From Gammaproteobacteria bacterium (GTDB lineage Bacteria > Pseudomonadota > Gammaproteobacteria > Xanthomonadales > SZUA-36), in assembly GCA_021772915.1 (NCBI GenBank), contig JAJFLB010000040.1, positions 1 to 64,000 of the forward strand: DNA of 64,000 nucleotides, written 5' to 3'. Every line of letters starts with the position of its first letter. Position 1 is the first letter of the stretch. The position numbers were made by a program, and so were the translations under genes. The notes under the pieces were generated by a model, which was not told the origin of the DNA, searched no databases, and was given only the letters and a program-made list of their open reading frames with translations. This document shows, piece by piece, positions 55,406 to 64,000 of the stretch.

Positions 55406-58051
55406 ATGGAAATAGGTGTTGCAACTGATCTCAGTCCGTTTCTGAAGCAACTCATTGCACGTCACCCGGAGTGGCTCGCTGAGTTACAACAATCTGGTCG
55501 TCTTGATAGCGACAGCCGGCCGAATGCAGATCAGCTTTTGTCCACTACAAGGGAAGACGGATTTGAGCCGGGGTTGCGTGCGTTCAGAAACCGCGAGATG
55601 TTGCGGGTAATCTGGCGAGATTTGAACCGCCTCGCTACTTTGGAAGAAACCATGGCCGACCTCAGCACCATGGCCGAGCTTTGTCTGCAATCCGCTACCC
55701 ATCACTTCACACGACGTCTTGAAAAGCAACACGGCACGCCCCGGAGTACCTCCGGCGAGGCCCAGAGGCTGGTGGTCATTGGTCTCGGCAAGCTCGGCGG
55801 GTGCGAGCTCAATATGTCTTCCGATATCGATATCCTGTTTTGCTACCCTGCCAGTGGTGTTTGTGATGGACGTGGCGGTCTATCAAATGAGCAGTTTTTT
55901 TCCAGGCTGGCACGCAAAGTCATACGCAGCCTGTCGGAAGTTACTGCCGATGGGTTCTGTTTCAGGGTGGACACCCGGCTCCGGCCTTTTGGTGAGTCCG
56001 GCCCTCTTGTCAGTAGCTTTTCCGCTTTGGAGCAGTATTACCAAAGAGAGGGCAGAAATTGGGAACGCTATGCCCTGATCAAGGGTCGTCCCGTAGCCGG
56101 TGACCTGGCCGCAGGCCAGCAACTGCTGGACCTGCTGAAGCCCTTCGTGTACCGGCGATACATTGATTTTGGTGCCATCGAGGCCATGCGTGATATGCAT
56201 CAGAATGTGCAAGACGATGCCATGCGCCGGAACCGGCTTGATGACATCAAGCGTGGTCCGGGAGGTATTCGTGAAATTGAGTTTTTGGTGCAGGGGTTTC
56301 AGCTGCTACGGGGTGGAAGAGAGCCTGGTCTGCAGACCACCTCGTTGCTGGCCGCCGCCAACACAATAAAGACCCTGCAATTACTTCCGAGCTCCGATGT
56401 GGAGGACCTGCAGGCCGCCTACGAGTTTTTGCGTAATCTGGAGAATCGTATCCAGGCCTTGCACGACCAGCAAACCCACCTGGTTCCGGATGGCGAAGAT
56501 GGGTTACGGGTCGCCCGGGCGATGGGCTTTGAAAGCATGGTGGATTTCAATGCCGGTGTTGATGATACCCGCACAAAGGTCAGGAACCTGTTTGACCAAA
56601 GCCTGCCGCAGACACCCGGGCCTGTGGGCGAAAAGAGCCCCTGGCAACGCCACTGGCAAAACGTCCGCAGAGATGTTCAAGCTGGCAGCGAAGAGCGCAT
56701 CGCGGGTGACCCTCTGATTGCATTCGCAAATCGCCTGAGCAGATTATCCCTGAGCCAACGCGCATCTCGTCGTCTGGACCAGTTCATGCCGCTTTTACTA
56801 CAGCGAATCGATTCTCTGGCTCCCGGGGATGTTGTCTTTCAGCGGGTGCTGGATCTGATCTCTGCTATTTGCCAACGGAGCGCCTATCTTTCACTGTTGG
56901 TGCAAAACCCGGCAGCAACAGACCAGATGCTGAGTCTGTTTACCACCAGCAAACGGGTCGCGGACACAGTTACACGCTACCCGGCGCTATTGGACGAACT
57001 CATTGACCCCCAACTTGGTGCCCAACCACCCGTCGAGGACGACATTAAAAAGGAGGTTGACAGAATTCTGAGGAACCACAAGGAGACCGAGTCAACCCTG
57101 CAAGGTCTGAATTACTTCAAACAAGCCATGAGCCTACGTATCAGCGTTGGCGTGTTGCGGTCAACACTGTCGGTACATGAGTCTCGGGCTTTGCTAAGCC
57201 TGCTGGCCCAACACCTGATCCAGGCTGCGCTGGGCCTATCCCTTGAGGAAGTGGCCGTTCGCCACGGTATGCTACCCGGACCAAAACTGGCAGTCATTGC
57301 CTACGGCAGTCTCGGGGCCTGCTCATTGGGATTTGATTCTGACCTGGACCTGGTGTTTCTCTACGAGCCCGTAGATGCGCAGTCCGATGGTACCCGGCCT
57401 GTTTTTGCGGAGCACTATCACACCGCAGTTGCACGCCGGCTGTTGAGTCTGTTATCGGCAACCACCCCGGCGGGCCGCCTGTATAACATTGATGCCAGGT
57501 TACGGCCAAACGGTCGGGCCGGGTTATTGCTCTCAAGCGTTGCGGCATTTAAGCGTTATCAACAGGAAAAAGCCTGGGTATGGGAACTGCAGGCGTTGAC
57601 ACGTGCACGACCGGTAGCCGGCAGTGAGCGGGTTTGGGTGGCCTTTGCGAGTACCCGGACTCAAGTGTTGATCGCGGCGCACAAAAACGAGTCTGTTGCG
57701 AGGGACGTGTCGGCAATGCGTGAACGTGTTCGTGACGAACAGGAAGATAGTGATCCGCTCAAGTACGGTCGTGGCGGTCTGTTGGACATTGAATTCGTGG
57801 TCCAGCTTGGCTTGCTTCTCAAAGCTGGAGAGTTTCCTGAAATTGTTGCATCCACCAAAATTCGGGCTCAGCTTCAAGCGCTTGGGGCTTGCTCCTGGCT
57901 GAGTGCCGATGCACTCAAGTCTTTGGGTCTCGCTTACGATCAACTCAGTCATGCCCGCCAGCAACAGACCTTGACCGATGACCACCCTGAAGAGCAAATA
58001 AGCAAAATGCTGAAGATTGCAAAACCGGTATGCAGTGACGTATTGGGTTAA
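55406..58051 (+). CDS. glnE: Bifunctional glutamine synthetase adenylyltransferase
   Basis: 881 residues, slightly shorter than E. coli GlnE (946) at the N-terminus. Two nucleotidyltransferase halves are visible: GLGKLGGCELNMSSDIDIL (about residue 125; deadenylylating half) and AYGSLGACSLGFDSDLDLVF (about 630; adenylylating half), each with D-x-D. KRGPGGIREIEFLVQGFQLL lies between and KYGRGGLLDIEFVVQL near the C-terminus. It adjusts glutamine synthetase activity to nitrogen status. Confidence 0.95.
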   Translation: MEIGVATDLSPFLKQLIARHPEWLAELQQSGRLDSDSRPNADQLLSTTREDGFEPGLRAFRNREMLRVIWRDLNRLATLEETMADLSTMAELCLQSATHHFTRRLEKQHGTPRSTSGEAQRLVVIGLGKLGGCELNMSSDIDILFCYPASGVCDGRGGLSNEQFFSRLARKVIRSLSEVTADGFCFRVDTRLRPFGESGPLVSSFSALEQYYQREGRNWERYALIKGRPVAGDLAAGQQLLDLLKPFVYRRYIDFGAIEAMRDMHQNVQDDAMRRNRLDDIKRGPGGIREIEFLVQGFQLLRGGREPGLQTTSLLAAANTIKTLQLLPSSDVEDLQAAYEFLRNLENRIQALHDQQTHLVPDGEDGLRVARAMGFESMVDFNAGVDDTRTKVRNLFDQSLPQTPGPVGEKSPWQRHWQNVRRDVQAGSEERIAGDPLIAFANRLSRLSLSQRASRRLDQFMPLLLQRIDSLAPGDVVFQRVLDLISAICQRSAYLSLLVQNPAATDQMLSLFTTSKRVADTVTRYPALLDELIDPQLGAQPPVEDDIKKEVDRILRNHKETESTLQGLNYFKQAMSLRISVGVLRSTLSVHESRALLSLLAQHLIQAALGLSLEEVAVRHGMLPGPKLAVIAYGSLGACSLGFDSDLDLVFLYEPVDAQSDGTRPVFAEHYHTAVARRLLSLLSATTPAGRLYNIDARLRPNGRAGLLLSSVAAFKRYQQEKAWVWELQALTRARPVAGSERVWVAFASTRTQVLIAAHKNESVARDVSAMRERVRDEQEDSDPLKYGRGGLLDIEFVVQLGLLLKAGEFPEIVASTKIRAQLQALGACSWLSADALKSLGLAYDQLSHARQQQTLTDDHPEEQISKMLKIAKPVCSDVLG

Positions 58052-58083
58052 AATACAAGCATTCTTGTTGTGGAGTTGACAAC

Positions 58084-58293
58084 GTGACGCATCGCACTGA
58101 CGCCCAGGATGACAGCCTGGCCTATGCAAACACCCAAAGACAGGTTGAAGTGAGCCGCTCTGACCTGCCGCTATCCTGCCCCATGCCAAACCAGAAGCTC
58201 TGGAACGCCCACCCACGCGTTTATCTTTCCTGCGGGGATGACGGTGTCACCAGCTGTCCATATTGTGGCACCCATTACGTTCTAGCTGACTAG
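58084..58293 (+). CDS. Zinc-finger CHCC (NDUFS6-like) protein
   Basis: 69 residues from GTG 58084. The C-terminal half has SCPMPNQKLWNAHPRVYLSC and SCPYCGTHYVL, the CHCC zinc pattern. Proteins of this type lie next to glnE or LPS genes in many gammaproteobacteria; function unknown. The stop is followed by a short repeated TAGCTGAC. Confidence 0.85.
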   Translation: MTHRTDAQDDSLAYANTQRQVEVSRSDLPLSCPMPNQKLWNAHPRVYLSCGDDGVTSCPYCGTHYVLAD

Positions 58294-58316
58294 CTGACTA
58301 GGACCCGTTAACACTT

Positions 58317-59432
58317 ATGCACGTTGTTCAGGCCCTTGTGTCTCTCGACATAGGTGGGTCGGAGTTGGTTGCAGTAGAGACCACGGAACACTTGTGCGCA
58401 TCAGGCCACCAGGTGACCGTGCTTGCGGCCACGGGACCGCTTGCCGGTCGCACCAGTTCGGCCGGAGCCAGTCTGTTGGAGTGGCCGGTAGGCCGTAAAC
58501 GGCTGAGCACATTGCGCTATGTGAAACAGCTGCGCACCTGGTTGCTGCAAAACCAACCGGACATTATCCACGCTCACTCTCGTATGCCCGCATGGGTTTG
58601 TTATCTGGCGTTACGCAAACTACCCGCCAACCAACGACCGGTACTCATCACGTCTGTACACGGGCAATATTCTGTCAACCGCTACAGCGCCATCATGGCA
58701 CGCGGCGACCAGGTTGTTACGGTTTCCAATCATATTCACGACTATACGTTGAAAAATTACCTGCCCGCAGACAGCCAAAAGCTTCACACGATATATGGTG
58801 GCATCAACCACGCCGATTTCCCGTTTGGGCACCAACCGGACGAAGCGTGGTGGCGAAAGACCCTGGAGGAGTTTCCGCAGTTGGCAAACAAACGCCTGCT
58901 GCTGTTGCCTGGCCGCCTGTCACGTTACAAAGGCCACGCCGTGTTCATAGGGTTGTTGGCCAGGCTGCAAGCAGAATACCCTGACCTCCATGGCATCATC
59001 CTGGGTCGTGCAAGACCGGGTTCGCGTTACATCAAAGAGCTGGAGAAATTAACTACACGAAATAACTTGGCGGATAAACTGACTTTCACCGGAACAAGAA
59101 CTGATATACGGGACTGGATGGCGGCATCCAGCCAGGTATTCAACCTGTGCAGTGATCCACCAGAAGCATTTGGTAGAACCGTCCCGGAGGCTCTTTCATT
59201 GGGTGTGCCGGTAATCGCCTGGAATCATGGGGGTGTTGCTGAAATACTGCATGAACTATTCCCTGAAGGGGCGGTGACCCCAAATGATCAATTGGCCCTG
59301 GCTCAAAAAGCACGAACATTTTTGCAAGACAAACCAGCGGTCAGACAAAATGACGCCTTCTCTTTGCAGACATCAATGGATCAAACCATGGGCCTTTATC
59401 GTGCGGTCCTCACCCCTGCTCGTGGTGGATAA
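58317..59432 (+). CDS. Glycosyltransferase family 4 protein
   Basis: 371 residues. The N-terminal half has SLDIGGSELVAVETTEHLCA and the acceptor domain; the C-terminal GT-B half has LLLLPGRLSRYKGHAVFIGL and EAFGRTVPEALSLGVPVIAW, the E-x7-E donor-site motif. It probably adds a sugar to lipopolysaccharide or another surface glycan. It precedes the O-antigen ligase gene by nine bases. Confidence 0.9.
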   Translation: MHVVQALVSLDIGGSELVAVETTEHLCASGHQVTVLAATGPLAGRTSSAGASLLEWPVGRKRLSTLRYVKQLRTWLLQNQPDIIHAHSRMPAWVCYLALRKLPANQRPVLITSVHGQYSVNRYSAIMARGDQVVTVSNHIHDYTLKNYLPADSQKLHTIYGGINHADFPFGHQPDEAWWRKTLEEFPQLANKRLLLLPGRLSRYKGHAVFIGLLARLQAEYPDLHGIILGRARPGSRYIKELEKLTTRNNLADKLTFTGTRTDIRDWMAASSQVFNLCSDPPEAFGRTVPEALSLGVPVIAWNHGGVAEILHELFPEGAVTPNDQLALAQKARTFLQDKPAVRQNDAFSLQTSMDQTMGLYRAVLTPARGG

Positions 59433-59441
59433 AAAAGACTC

Positions 59442-60701
59442 ATGAGTTTATCCCTGAAAAAACTGGTCGTTGACTGGCCATGCTGGCTCACGGTTTCTTT
59501 TTTTGCACTACTGCCGTTCGGCCGGTTGGCGGAAATCCCTTTGTCCATCTTCGCATTGTCCTTGCCGTTTTTGGCCCGGTCGATCCAACATCGCCGACGT
59601 ATCCGGCAACTCGCCCCTGTAGCCGTGCCGATATTCCTGTGCCTTTGGCTGCCCATGCTGGCATCCAGTTTTGACTCATACTTACCGCAAAAAAGTTGGT
59701 TTAGCACAATTGCAGCGCTACGTTTCCTTGCAGCCGCACTCAGTATGGCCGTCCTTTTACACACCGATGCCTCACGCTGGCGGGTCTTGCGCTGGACCTC
59801 ATTCCTGTTGCTGTTTTGGGCTGTAGATGGTTTTGTACAACTTTTCTTCGGTTATGACCTGTTGGGTATTGCCATGCACCCTGACCGGCTCAATGCGCTG
59901 TTTGTGAAGAAATATCAATTCTTCGGTCCAACACTTGCGATGCTTTCGCCGCTTTTACTTGAATACGCTCGCCGCCGCTGGCCGCCATCGGTGTGGGTGA
60001 TCGCCTTCACCTTAACCTTGGGTGCAGTTCTGATTGCAGGAATGCGTGCTGGTTGGCTGATTATGGGTCTGGTACTGGCCGGTTACCTCTGGTTGATTTT
60101 GAAGCGTGAAAACCGTCATCTTGGAAAAGCTTTTTTCGCCATCCCGGTGCTTGTTTTTACTGTCATCATCGGCAGTTACTTCACGTCACCCCTGTTCCAG
60201 GCAAGAGTCGAACAATCCCTGGGCTTCACAGAAGGATCACAAACGGCTCTTGATACAGCCAGCAACTACCGTTTGCCAATTTTTAAAGCCAGTATGGCAA
60301 TGATCAAAGCACACCCTGTGAATGGGGTTGGGGTCAGGGCATTCCCGGTGGCATACCTGGAGTATGCCGAAGAAAATGATCCCTTTATTCTGCGCTCAGG
60401 TGGTGTCACCGGTTCAACCCATGCTCACAACCTGGTACTGGAAGTGCTGGCCGATGCCGGTAGCATTGGGATGCTGGGTTTGCTCGTAGGTTTGGTTCTG
60501 GTTTTGCGATTCTGGCGCAGTATGACCCCGGACGAACGTCAGGAGGCATTTCCTTTTGCGTTTGCCCTGGCCTTGGTGTTGTTTCCACTCAATTCACACT
60601 TTGCGTTGTATGGCACCTATCTCTCATCCTTGATTTGGATGCTGTTTGGTCTTTGGCTTGCCTGTGTTGACGATAACCCAAACGAGCTCGCGGCTCCGTA
60701 G
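59442..60701 (+). CDS. O-antigen ligase family protein
   Basis: 419 residues with 10-12 membrane helices. The Wzy_C/O-antigen ligase region shows FKASMAMIKAHPVNGVGVRA and STHAHNLVLEVLADAGSIG; the latter holds the conserved His of the periplasmic loop. It joins O-antigen or a related glycan to lipid A-core, or polymerises it. The TAG stop is part of a REP-like element. Confidence 0.88.
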   Translation: MSLSLKKLVVDWPCWLTVSFFALLPFGRLAEIPLSIFALSLPFLARSIQHRRRIRQLAPVAVPIFLCLWLPMLASSFDSYLPQKSWFSTIAALRFLAAALSMAVLLHTDASRWRVLRWTSFLLLFWAVDGFVQLFFGYDLLGIAMHPDRLNALFVKKYQFFGPTLAMLSPLLLEYARRRWPPSVWVIAFTLTLGAVLIAGMRAGWLIMGLVLAGYLWLILKRENRHLGKAFFAIPVLVFTVIIGSYFTSPLFQARVEQSLGFTEGSQTALDTASNYRLPIFKASMAMIKAHPVNGVGVRAFPVAYLEYAEENDPFILRSGGVTGSTHAHNLVLEVLADAGSIGMLGLLVGLVLVLRFWRSMTPDERQEAFPFAFALALVLFPLNSHFALYGTYLSSLIWMLFGLWLACVDDNPNELAAP

Positions 60702-60728
60702 GACCGAAGAGCTTGCTCTTCGGGAATG
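60698..60728 (+). repeat. REP-like element, copy 2, supplying the ligase stop
   Basis: Starts GTAGGACCGA, with a perfect hairpin (CCGAAGAGC / GCTCTTCGG around TT), and ends GGGAATG. The TAG at positions 2-4 is the O-antigen ligase stop (60699-60701). Confidence 0.75.
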
Positions 60729-60785
60729 TCACGCAGGGAGAGCGGAGTGGACCGTCGCACCAGGTCTGAGGCTTTATGCTGATTT

Positions 60786-60816
60786 GGTTCCCAAACAGCC
60801 AGCTCCTCGGTCCTAC
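60786..60816 (-). repeat. REP-like element, copy 3, supplying the lpxL stop
   Basis: On the minus strand it starts GTAGGACCGA and matches copy 2 at 26 of 31 positions, with a less perfect hairpin. Its TAG is the lpxL-like stop (60813-60815). With copy 2 it forms an inverted pair in the gap between the convergent genes. Confidence 0.65.
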
Positions 60817-61730
60817 GTGTAGAACGGTGCCTCACCCTCCGGGCGGGTTTTGAATCGCCGATGGACCCACCAGTATTGCTCTGGTGCCTGGCGAATCTGT
60901 GCTTCCATGATAGCGTTGACACGGGTCAGGTCGGCAACAATGTCAGCCGTCGGAAAATTATCCAGAGCCGGCATCAGGGTCATGATGTAAGTATTGCTGT
61001 CTGCGTCAAACCGGGGAAACATCGGCACCACCGCACAACCGGTGAGCGCAGGAAGACGATGGGTGGCTAGTAAGGTGGCCGTTTGAATACCAAAAAAAGG
61101 CACAAACTCACTTGCTTCGGGCCCAAAGTCCTGGTCGGGTGCGTACCAGAGCACACCTCCGTTTTTTAACAGCTGAACAGCTCGCCGGGGCTCTTTCTTG
61201 TCTATCAGGTCTCCAGAGTAGCGACTGCGTCCCCGATTTTGATACCACTCCAACACCGGGTTATTTAAAACTCGATACACCCCGGCCGCCCTGGTCTTGT
61301 TGCACAGGATGAACCCACCCATTTCAAGGCTGGTGCTGTGACAGGTCAACACCAGCACGCCGCGGCCCAACTCTTCGGCATTCTGTAGATTGTCTAAACC
61401 CTCAACCCTCGTCATGGCTGCAACCCTATCGACCGGTGCCGACCAGCACCAGGCAACTTCCAGCAGTGTACGAGCAAGCGAACTAAACCCGCCTCTCAGA
61501 ATGCTTTCACGCTCCATGCTCCCCAATTCCGGGAAGCACTTGTCTATATTGCGGCGGGCAATGGTGCGTCTGCGTCTCATCAAGTGATAACTCAGCAGAC
61601 CAAGAGGTCTTACCAGCAGACGCCCCAAACCAGGTGGTGCCCGCCCCAGAACCCATAACACCGCCACCGCCATCCAGCTGAACAGGTGTCGTAGACATAT
61701 GGATGGTGGTTGGCTTGCATTTTGAACCAT
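60813..61730 (-). CDS. lpxL: Lipid A biosynthesis acyltransferase, LpxL-like
   Basis: 305 residues from ATG 61730; longer frames to ATG 61760 exist. A membrane helix (FSWMAVAVLWVLG) is followed by HSTSLEMGG, the H-x4-E catalytic motif, then YAPDQDFGPEASEFVPFFG and WWVHRRFKTRPEG, all as in LpxL/LpxM. It adds a secondary acyl chain to Kdo-lipid A at the inner membrane. It diverges from waaA, whose product acts just before it. Confidence 0.9.
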   Translation of the reverse strand: MVQNASQPPSICLRHLFSWMAVAVLWVLGRAPPGLGRLLVRPLGLLSYHLMRRRRTIARRNIDKCFPELGSMERESILRGGFSSLARTLLEVAWCWSAPVDRVAAMTRVEGLDNLQNAEELGRGVLVLTCHSTSLEMGGFILCNKTRAAGVYRVLNNPVLEWYQNRGRSRYSGDLIDKKEPRRAVQLLKNGGVLWYAPDQDFGPEASEFVPFFGIQTATLLATHRLPALTGCAVVPMFPRFDADSNTYIMTLMPALDNFPTADIVADLTRVNAIMEAQIRQAPEQYWWVHRRFKTRPEGEAPFYT

Positions 61731-61832
61731 GGCTACATTTTCCTTGCAAACCGTAGCCATATTCAAGCCCAAATCAATATGATGGCAAGCTGTATAATCT
61801 GGACTTATCTCTCCGAGGCACAAAAGCACTTC

Positions 61833-63101
61833 ATGCGTTTCCTTTATTCTCTGTTGATCATCATTGGCACGCCCTTTGTCCTTTTGTACTTCGCCATTCG
61901 TGGTTTGCGAGATCGTGCCTACCTGACCGCCTGGGATCAGCGTTTTGGTTATATCCAGCCCGGCAAACAGGGTGGCATTTTATTACACGCCGCATCGGTG
62001 GGTGAGTGCGCGGCTGCCAAACCGTTAATTAAAGCCCTGCTAGGAACCTATCCCGACTTGCCGTTTACGGTAACCACTATTACACCAACTGGAGCCGATC
62101 GGGTACGGTCAGATTTTGGCGGCGAGGTTGACCACTACTATCTTCCGCTGGATTTGTCTTCTGCTGTCACAAGATTTCTGCATCGCTTACGCCCAAAACT
62201 GATCATAGTGATGGAAACCGAGATATGGCCTAATCTGTTCCAGGCGGCCCAGCTCCAAAACATACCGCTGATTATTGCTAATGCGAGACTTTCAAGCCGT
62301 TCAGTCGCTCGTTATCAACATGTGTCTGGTTTTGTACGAAGCATCCTGCAACCCCTGACCTGGATTGGCGCACAAAGCACTCTGGATGCTGAACACTTAA
62401 CCCGTTGTGGCGCGGACCCACAAAATGTGGAGCTGACCGGAAATATCAAATTTGAGCCGGGCATACCCGACGGGCTCATCGAGCAAAGCCGGGCCCTGAG
62501 TTCACTGTGGAATACCCACCGCCTGGTGTTGGTTGCTGGCAGCACCCATGAAGCAGATGAACGTGTTGTTATTCCCGCTTTTTGCAAACTGCTTGAAAAC
62601 CTGCCCGAAGCGTTGCTGATTCTTGTGCCTCGCTACCCGGAGCGATTCAATCGTGCGGCACAATTGGCAAAATCGTTTGGTTTGCTCGTTGAACTACACA
62701 GCGCAGATAATGGTTGTTCCGACCAGGTTCAGTGCCTCGTTGTCGACACCATGGGTGAACTTATGGCCTGCTATGCGGCTGCGGACACCGTATTTGTAGG
62801 GGGCAGCTTCGGAGCTGAGGGTGGCCACAATCCATTGGAGCCCGCCGTCCTGGGCAAACCCATTCTGGTGGGTCCCAAGGTAGAAAACAGCAAGGAACTC
62901 GTAGCCCTGTTGGTCGCCTGCAACGCAGCCTTGTTGGTGACCAACCAGCAAGATTTTTATAAAAATCTTCAGACCCTGATGCATGACCACGAACTGCGTA
63001 ATCGTATGGGCCAATCCGGTCAAAATCTGGTCAAAAAAAATAAAGGAGCGCTGGGTCTCACGATGGCTGCCATTGCGCGACAACTGGGCAGCTCAGAGTA
63101 G
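61833..63101 (+). CDS. waaA: 3-deoxy-D-manno-octulosonic acid transferase
   Basis: 422 residues (E. coli 425) from ATG 61833. An N-terminal anchor helix (LYSLLIIIGTPFVLLYFAI) is followed by ILLHAASVGECAAAKPLI, with the catalytic Glu, then METEIWPNLFQ, NARLSSRSVARYQ, GSTHEADE and VGGSFGAEGGHNPLEPA. It transfers Kdo from CMP-Kdo to lipid IVA (GT30). Confidence 0.96.
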   Translation: MRFLYSLLIIIGTPFVLLYFAIRGLRDRAYLTAWDQRFGYIQPGKQGGILLHAASVGECAAAKPLIKALLGTYPDLPFTVTTITPTGADRVRSDFGGEVDHYYLPLDLSSAVTRFLHRLRPKLIIVMETEIWPNLFQAAQLQNIPLIIANARLSSRSVARYQHVSGFVRSILQPLTWIGAQSTLDAEHLTRCGADPQNVELTGNIKFEPGIPDGLIEQSRALSSLWNTHRLVLVAGSTHEADERVVIPAFCKLLENLPEALLILVPRYPERFNRAAQLAKSFGLLVELHSADNGCSDQVQCLVVDTMGELMACYAAADTVFVGGSFGAEGGHNPLEPAVLGKPILVGPKVENSKELVALLVACNAALLVTNQQDFYKNLQTLMHDHELRNRMGQSGQNLVKKNKGALGLTMAAIARQLGSSE

Positions 63102-63109
63102 TAAATAAT

Positions 63110-63232
63110 ATGGATTTAGACCTATATTATAAATATGATGACCATAAGTGGTATCTGAACAAGCTTGATCCCCAGGAAAAAGCCAGGCGGAAAAAAGCGG
63201 CCGCTGAGTTTCAGGCTCGGTATGACAATTAA
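63110..63232 (+). CDS. 40-residue small protein after waaA
   Basis: A short frame read directly: MDLDLYYKYDDHKWYLNKLD, then a basic helix (PQEKARRKKAAAEFQARYDN). It starts eight bases after waaA on the same strand and is followed by a strong hairpin, which is the layout of a real last gene. Composition is ordered (aromatic N-terminus, charged amphipathic C-terminus). The ribosome site before it is weak. No family recognised. Confidence 0.5.
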   Translation: MDLDLYYKYDDHKWYLNKLDPQEKARRKKAAAEFQARYDN

Positions 63233-63256
63233 CCGGGTTTTTGCTTTGTAAACCAG

Positions 63257-63280
63257 CCCCGTCGGTATCAACCGGCGGGG
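63257..63280. terminator. Hairpin terminator between convergent genes
   Basis: A 10-bp stem (CCCCGTCGGT / ACCGGCGGGG, one G-T pair) with loop ATCA, followed by TTTA on the plus strand. It overlaps the end of the convergent DUF423 gene. Confidence 0.6.
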
Positions 63281-63636
63281 TTTACCCGCGCACCCCGCAA
63301 GAGTCCCAGCGTCACCAACAGCCAACCGGCTATAAGTATCATCCCCCCCAATGGGGCCAGAGCCGTTGTTGCTGACTCGACCATGACGCGCAAGTAGAGG
63401 CTGCCACAAAAAAGCAGCGTGCCGACAATCAATGATCCCGCACCCCAGATCAACCATCCGGACTGGAAGTGTCGTGCTAGTGCGGCCAATCCAATCAGGG
63501 CTGCCGAGTGAAACAGATTGATTAAAGAAGCAGTCTGCCAGATCTGCCGCAACGCCGGTTGCCCTTGCATGTCAATTGCATGACTGCCAAGCGCGGCAAA
63601 AACGACCGCCACCAAGCCCAGTAGCGCTCCGGCCAC
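63268..63636 (-). CDS. DUF423 family membrane protein
   Basis: 122 residues with four membrane helices; GALLGLVAVVFAALGSHAI opens and TASLINLFHSAALIGLA, LFCGSLYLRV and APLGGMILIAGWLLVTLGLL follow, as in the YgdD/YwdK family. Function unknown. It is 23 bases downstream of the tolC-like gene on the same strand. Confidence 0.88.
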   Translation of the reverse strand: MAGALLGLVAVVFAALGSHAIDMQGQPALRQIWQTASLINLFHSAALIGLAALARHFQSGWLIWGAGSLIVGTLLFCGSLYLRVMVESATTALAPLGGMILIAGWLLVTLGLLRGARVNPAG

Positions 63637-63659
63637 CGCGATGGTAAGGGTCCTGTGGA

Positions 63660-64000
63660 TTATTTCAGAATTCCATTGATCTTTTGCAGATCTTCCTCAG
63701 CCAACACGCCCGCGGCCGCCTTGAGACGTAGGTGATCGACAATATAGGTATGCCTCGCCGCTGAGTTATCCCGCTGCGCCTGGAAGTACCGTTGCTGTGC
63801 AATCAAGACATCCACAATGGTGCGCGTACCGACCTCAAAACCCGCCTGGGTGGCTTCAAGTGCGCTTTCTGCGGATATCAGCGCCTGTCCAAAGGCACCT
63901 ACCTGTTCAATTCCTGCAATCACCGCGCGGTAGGCGTTATTTGTCTGTCTTACAACAGCCCGCTGCTGCAAGTCCAAATCCTCGTTTACTGCATTCAGGG
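63660..64000 (-). CDS. tolC: TolC-like outer-membrane efflux protein, 3' part
   Basis: The frame is open to the window edge, giving the last 112 or so residues. AYRAVIAGIEQVGAFGQALI, SALEATQAGFEVGTRTIVDV and LIAQQRYFQAQRD are the TolC coiled-coil and barrel-return segments of the C-terminal repeat. Full-length TolC is about 430-490 residues, so most of the gene lies outside. It forms the outer-membrane channel of tripartite efflux and type I secretion. Confidence 0.88.
   Translation of the reverse strand, partial: LNAVNEDLDLQQRAVVRQTNNAYRAVIAGIEQVGAFGQALISAESALEATQAGFEVGTRTIVDVLIAQQRYFQAQRDNSAARHTYIVDHLRLKAAAGVLAEEDLQKINGILK

Noticed and set aside
58282-58302. Tandem TAGCTGAC at the zinc-finger gene stop
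   Set aside because: A two-unit slip duplication that only repeats the stop codon; no likely function.

Overview
The window reads as a chromosomal segment of a gammaproteobacterium. The block dsbD-aroQ-accB-accC-prmA, the ydbH/ynbE/ydbL envelope genes, tdk, glnE, waaA, lpxL and groESL all have gammaproteobacterial character. A membrane pyrophosphatase sits next to a PPi-type phosphofructokinase, and there is a TonB-dependent receptor, a type IV pilus minor-pilin operon and many exported proteins. This suggests a free-living, probably aquatic organism, but the genus cannot be named from the sequence alone. I saw no rRNA, tRNA, CRISPR array, prophage or complete insertion sequence.

Layout. 1-7.6 kb: a + strand group of two [2Fe-2S] ferredoxins, a TIGR02444 protein, a URO-D/cobamide-methyltransferase-like enzyme, an exported DUF885 protein, a UbiD-like protein with altered catalytic residues, a MarR regulator and an EamA transporter. 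It looks like a catabolic or demethylation module of unknown substrate. 7.6-16 kb: a peroxiredoxin-like gene diverges from a Tat-exported ThDP enzyme that overlaps an exported acetamidase/formamidase-like gene; then a nitroreductase, an exported COG4798-type methyltransferase and a BNR-repeat lipoprotein. 16-20.5 kb (-): ydbH, ynbE, ydbL, with a 270-bp inverted-repeat element inserted inside the set, and tdk. 20.5-31 kb (-): acyltransferase, prmA, accC, accB, aroQ, dsbD, hppA, pfp. 30.7-36 kb (+): adk, a membrane protein, mpl and a TonB-dependent receptor. 36-41.4 kb: a DedA-PAP2-LssY fusion, hemL, rubredoxin, PspC and an MFS transporter.

41.7-45.7 kb: a fimT-pilV-pilW-pilX-pilE operon lacking pilY1. 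45.8-52 kb: a TetR circuit with two matching operators, a persulfide dioxygenase-rhodanese fusion, a DUF192 lipoprotein, an ECF sigma/anti-sigma/DUF4252 pair operon and a DksA/TraR zinc-finger protein. 52-55.4 kb: groESL behind a clear sigma-32 type promoter, then a TorF porin. 55.4-64 kb: glnE, a zinc-finger protein and surface polysaccharide/lipid A genes (GT4, O-antigen ligase, lpxL, waaA), a 40-codon small ORF, a DUF423 protein and the 3' part of a tolC-like gene cut by the window edge.

The strongest unusual signals are: (i) the periplasm-directed ThDP enzyme/amidase pair behind a promoter with a palindromic operator; (ii) a REP-like 31-base element present three times, each time supplying the TAG stop codon of the adjacent gene; (iii) a MITE-like element between ydbH and ynbE with a diverged single end at 48.87 kb; and (iv) several proteins with family folds but altered active sites (UbiD, PAP2 domain, thymidine kinase zinc site). 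Family assignments are made by eye from protein motifs, without any database search.
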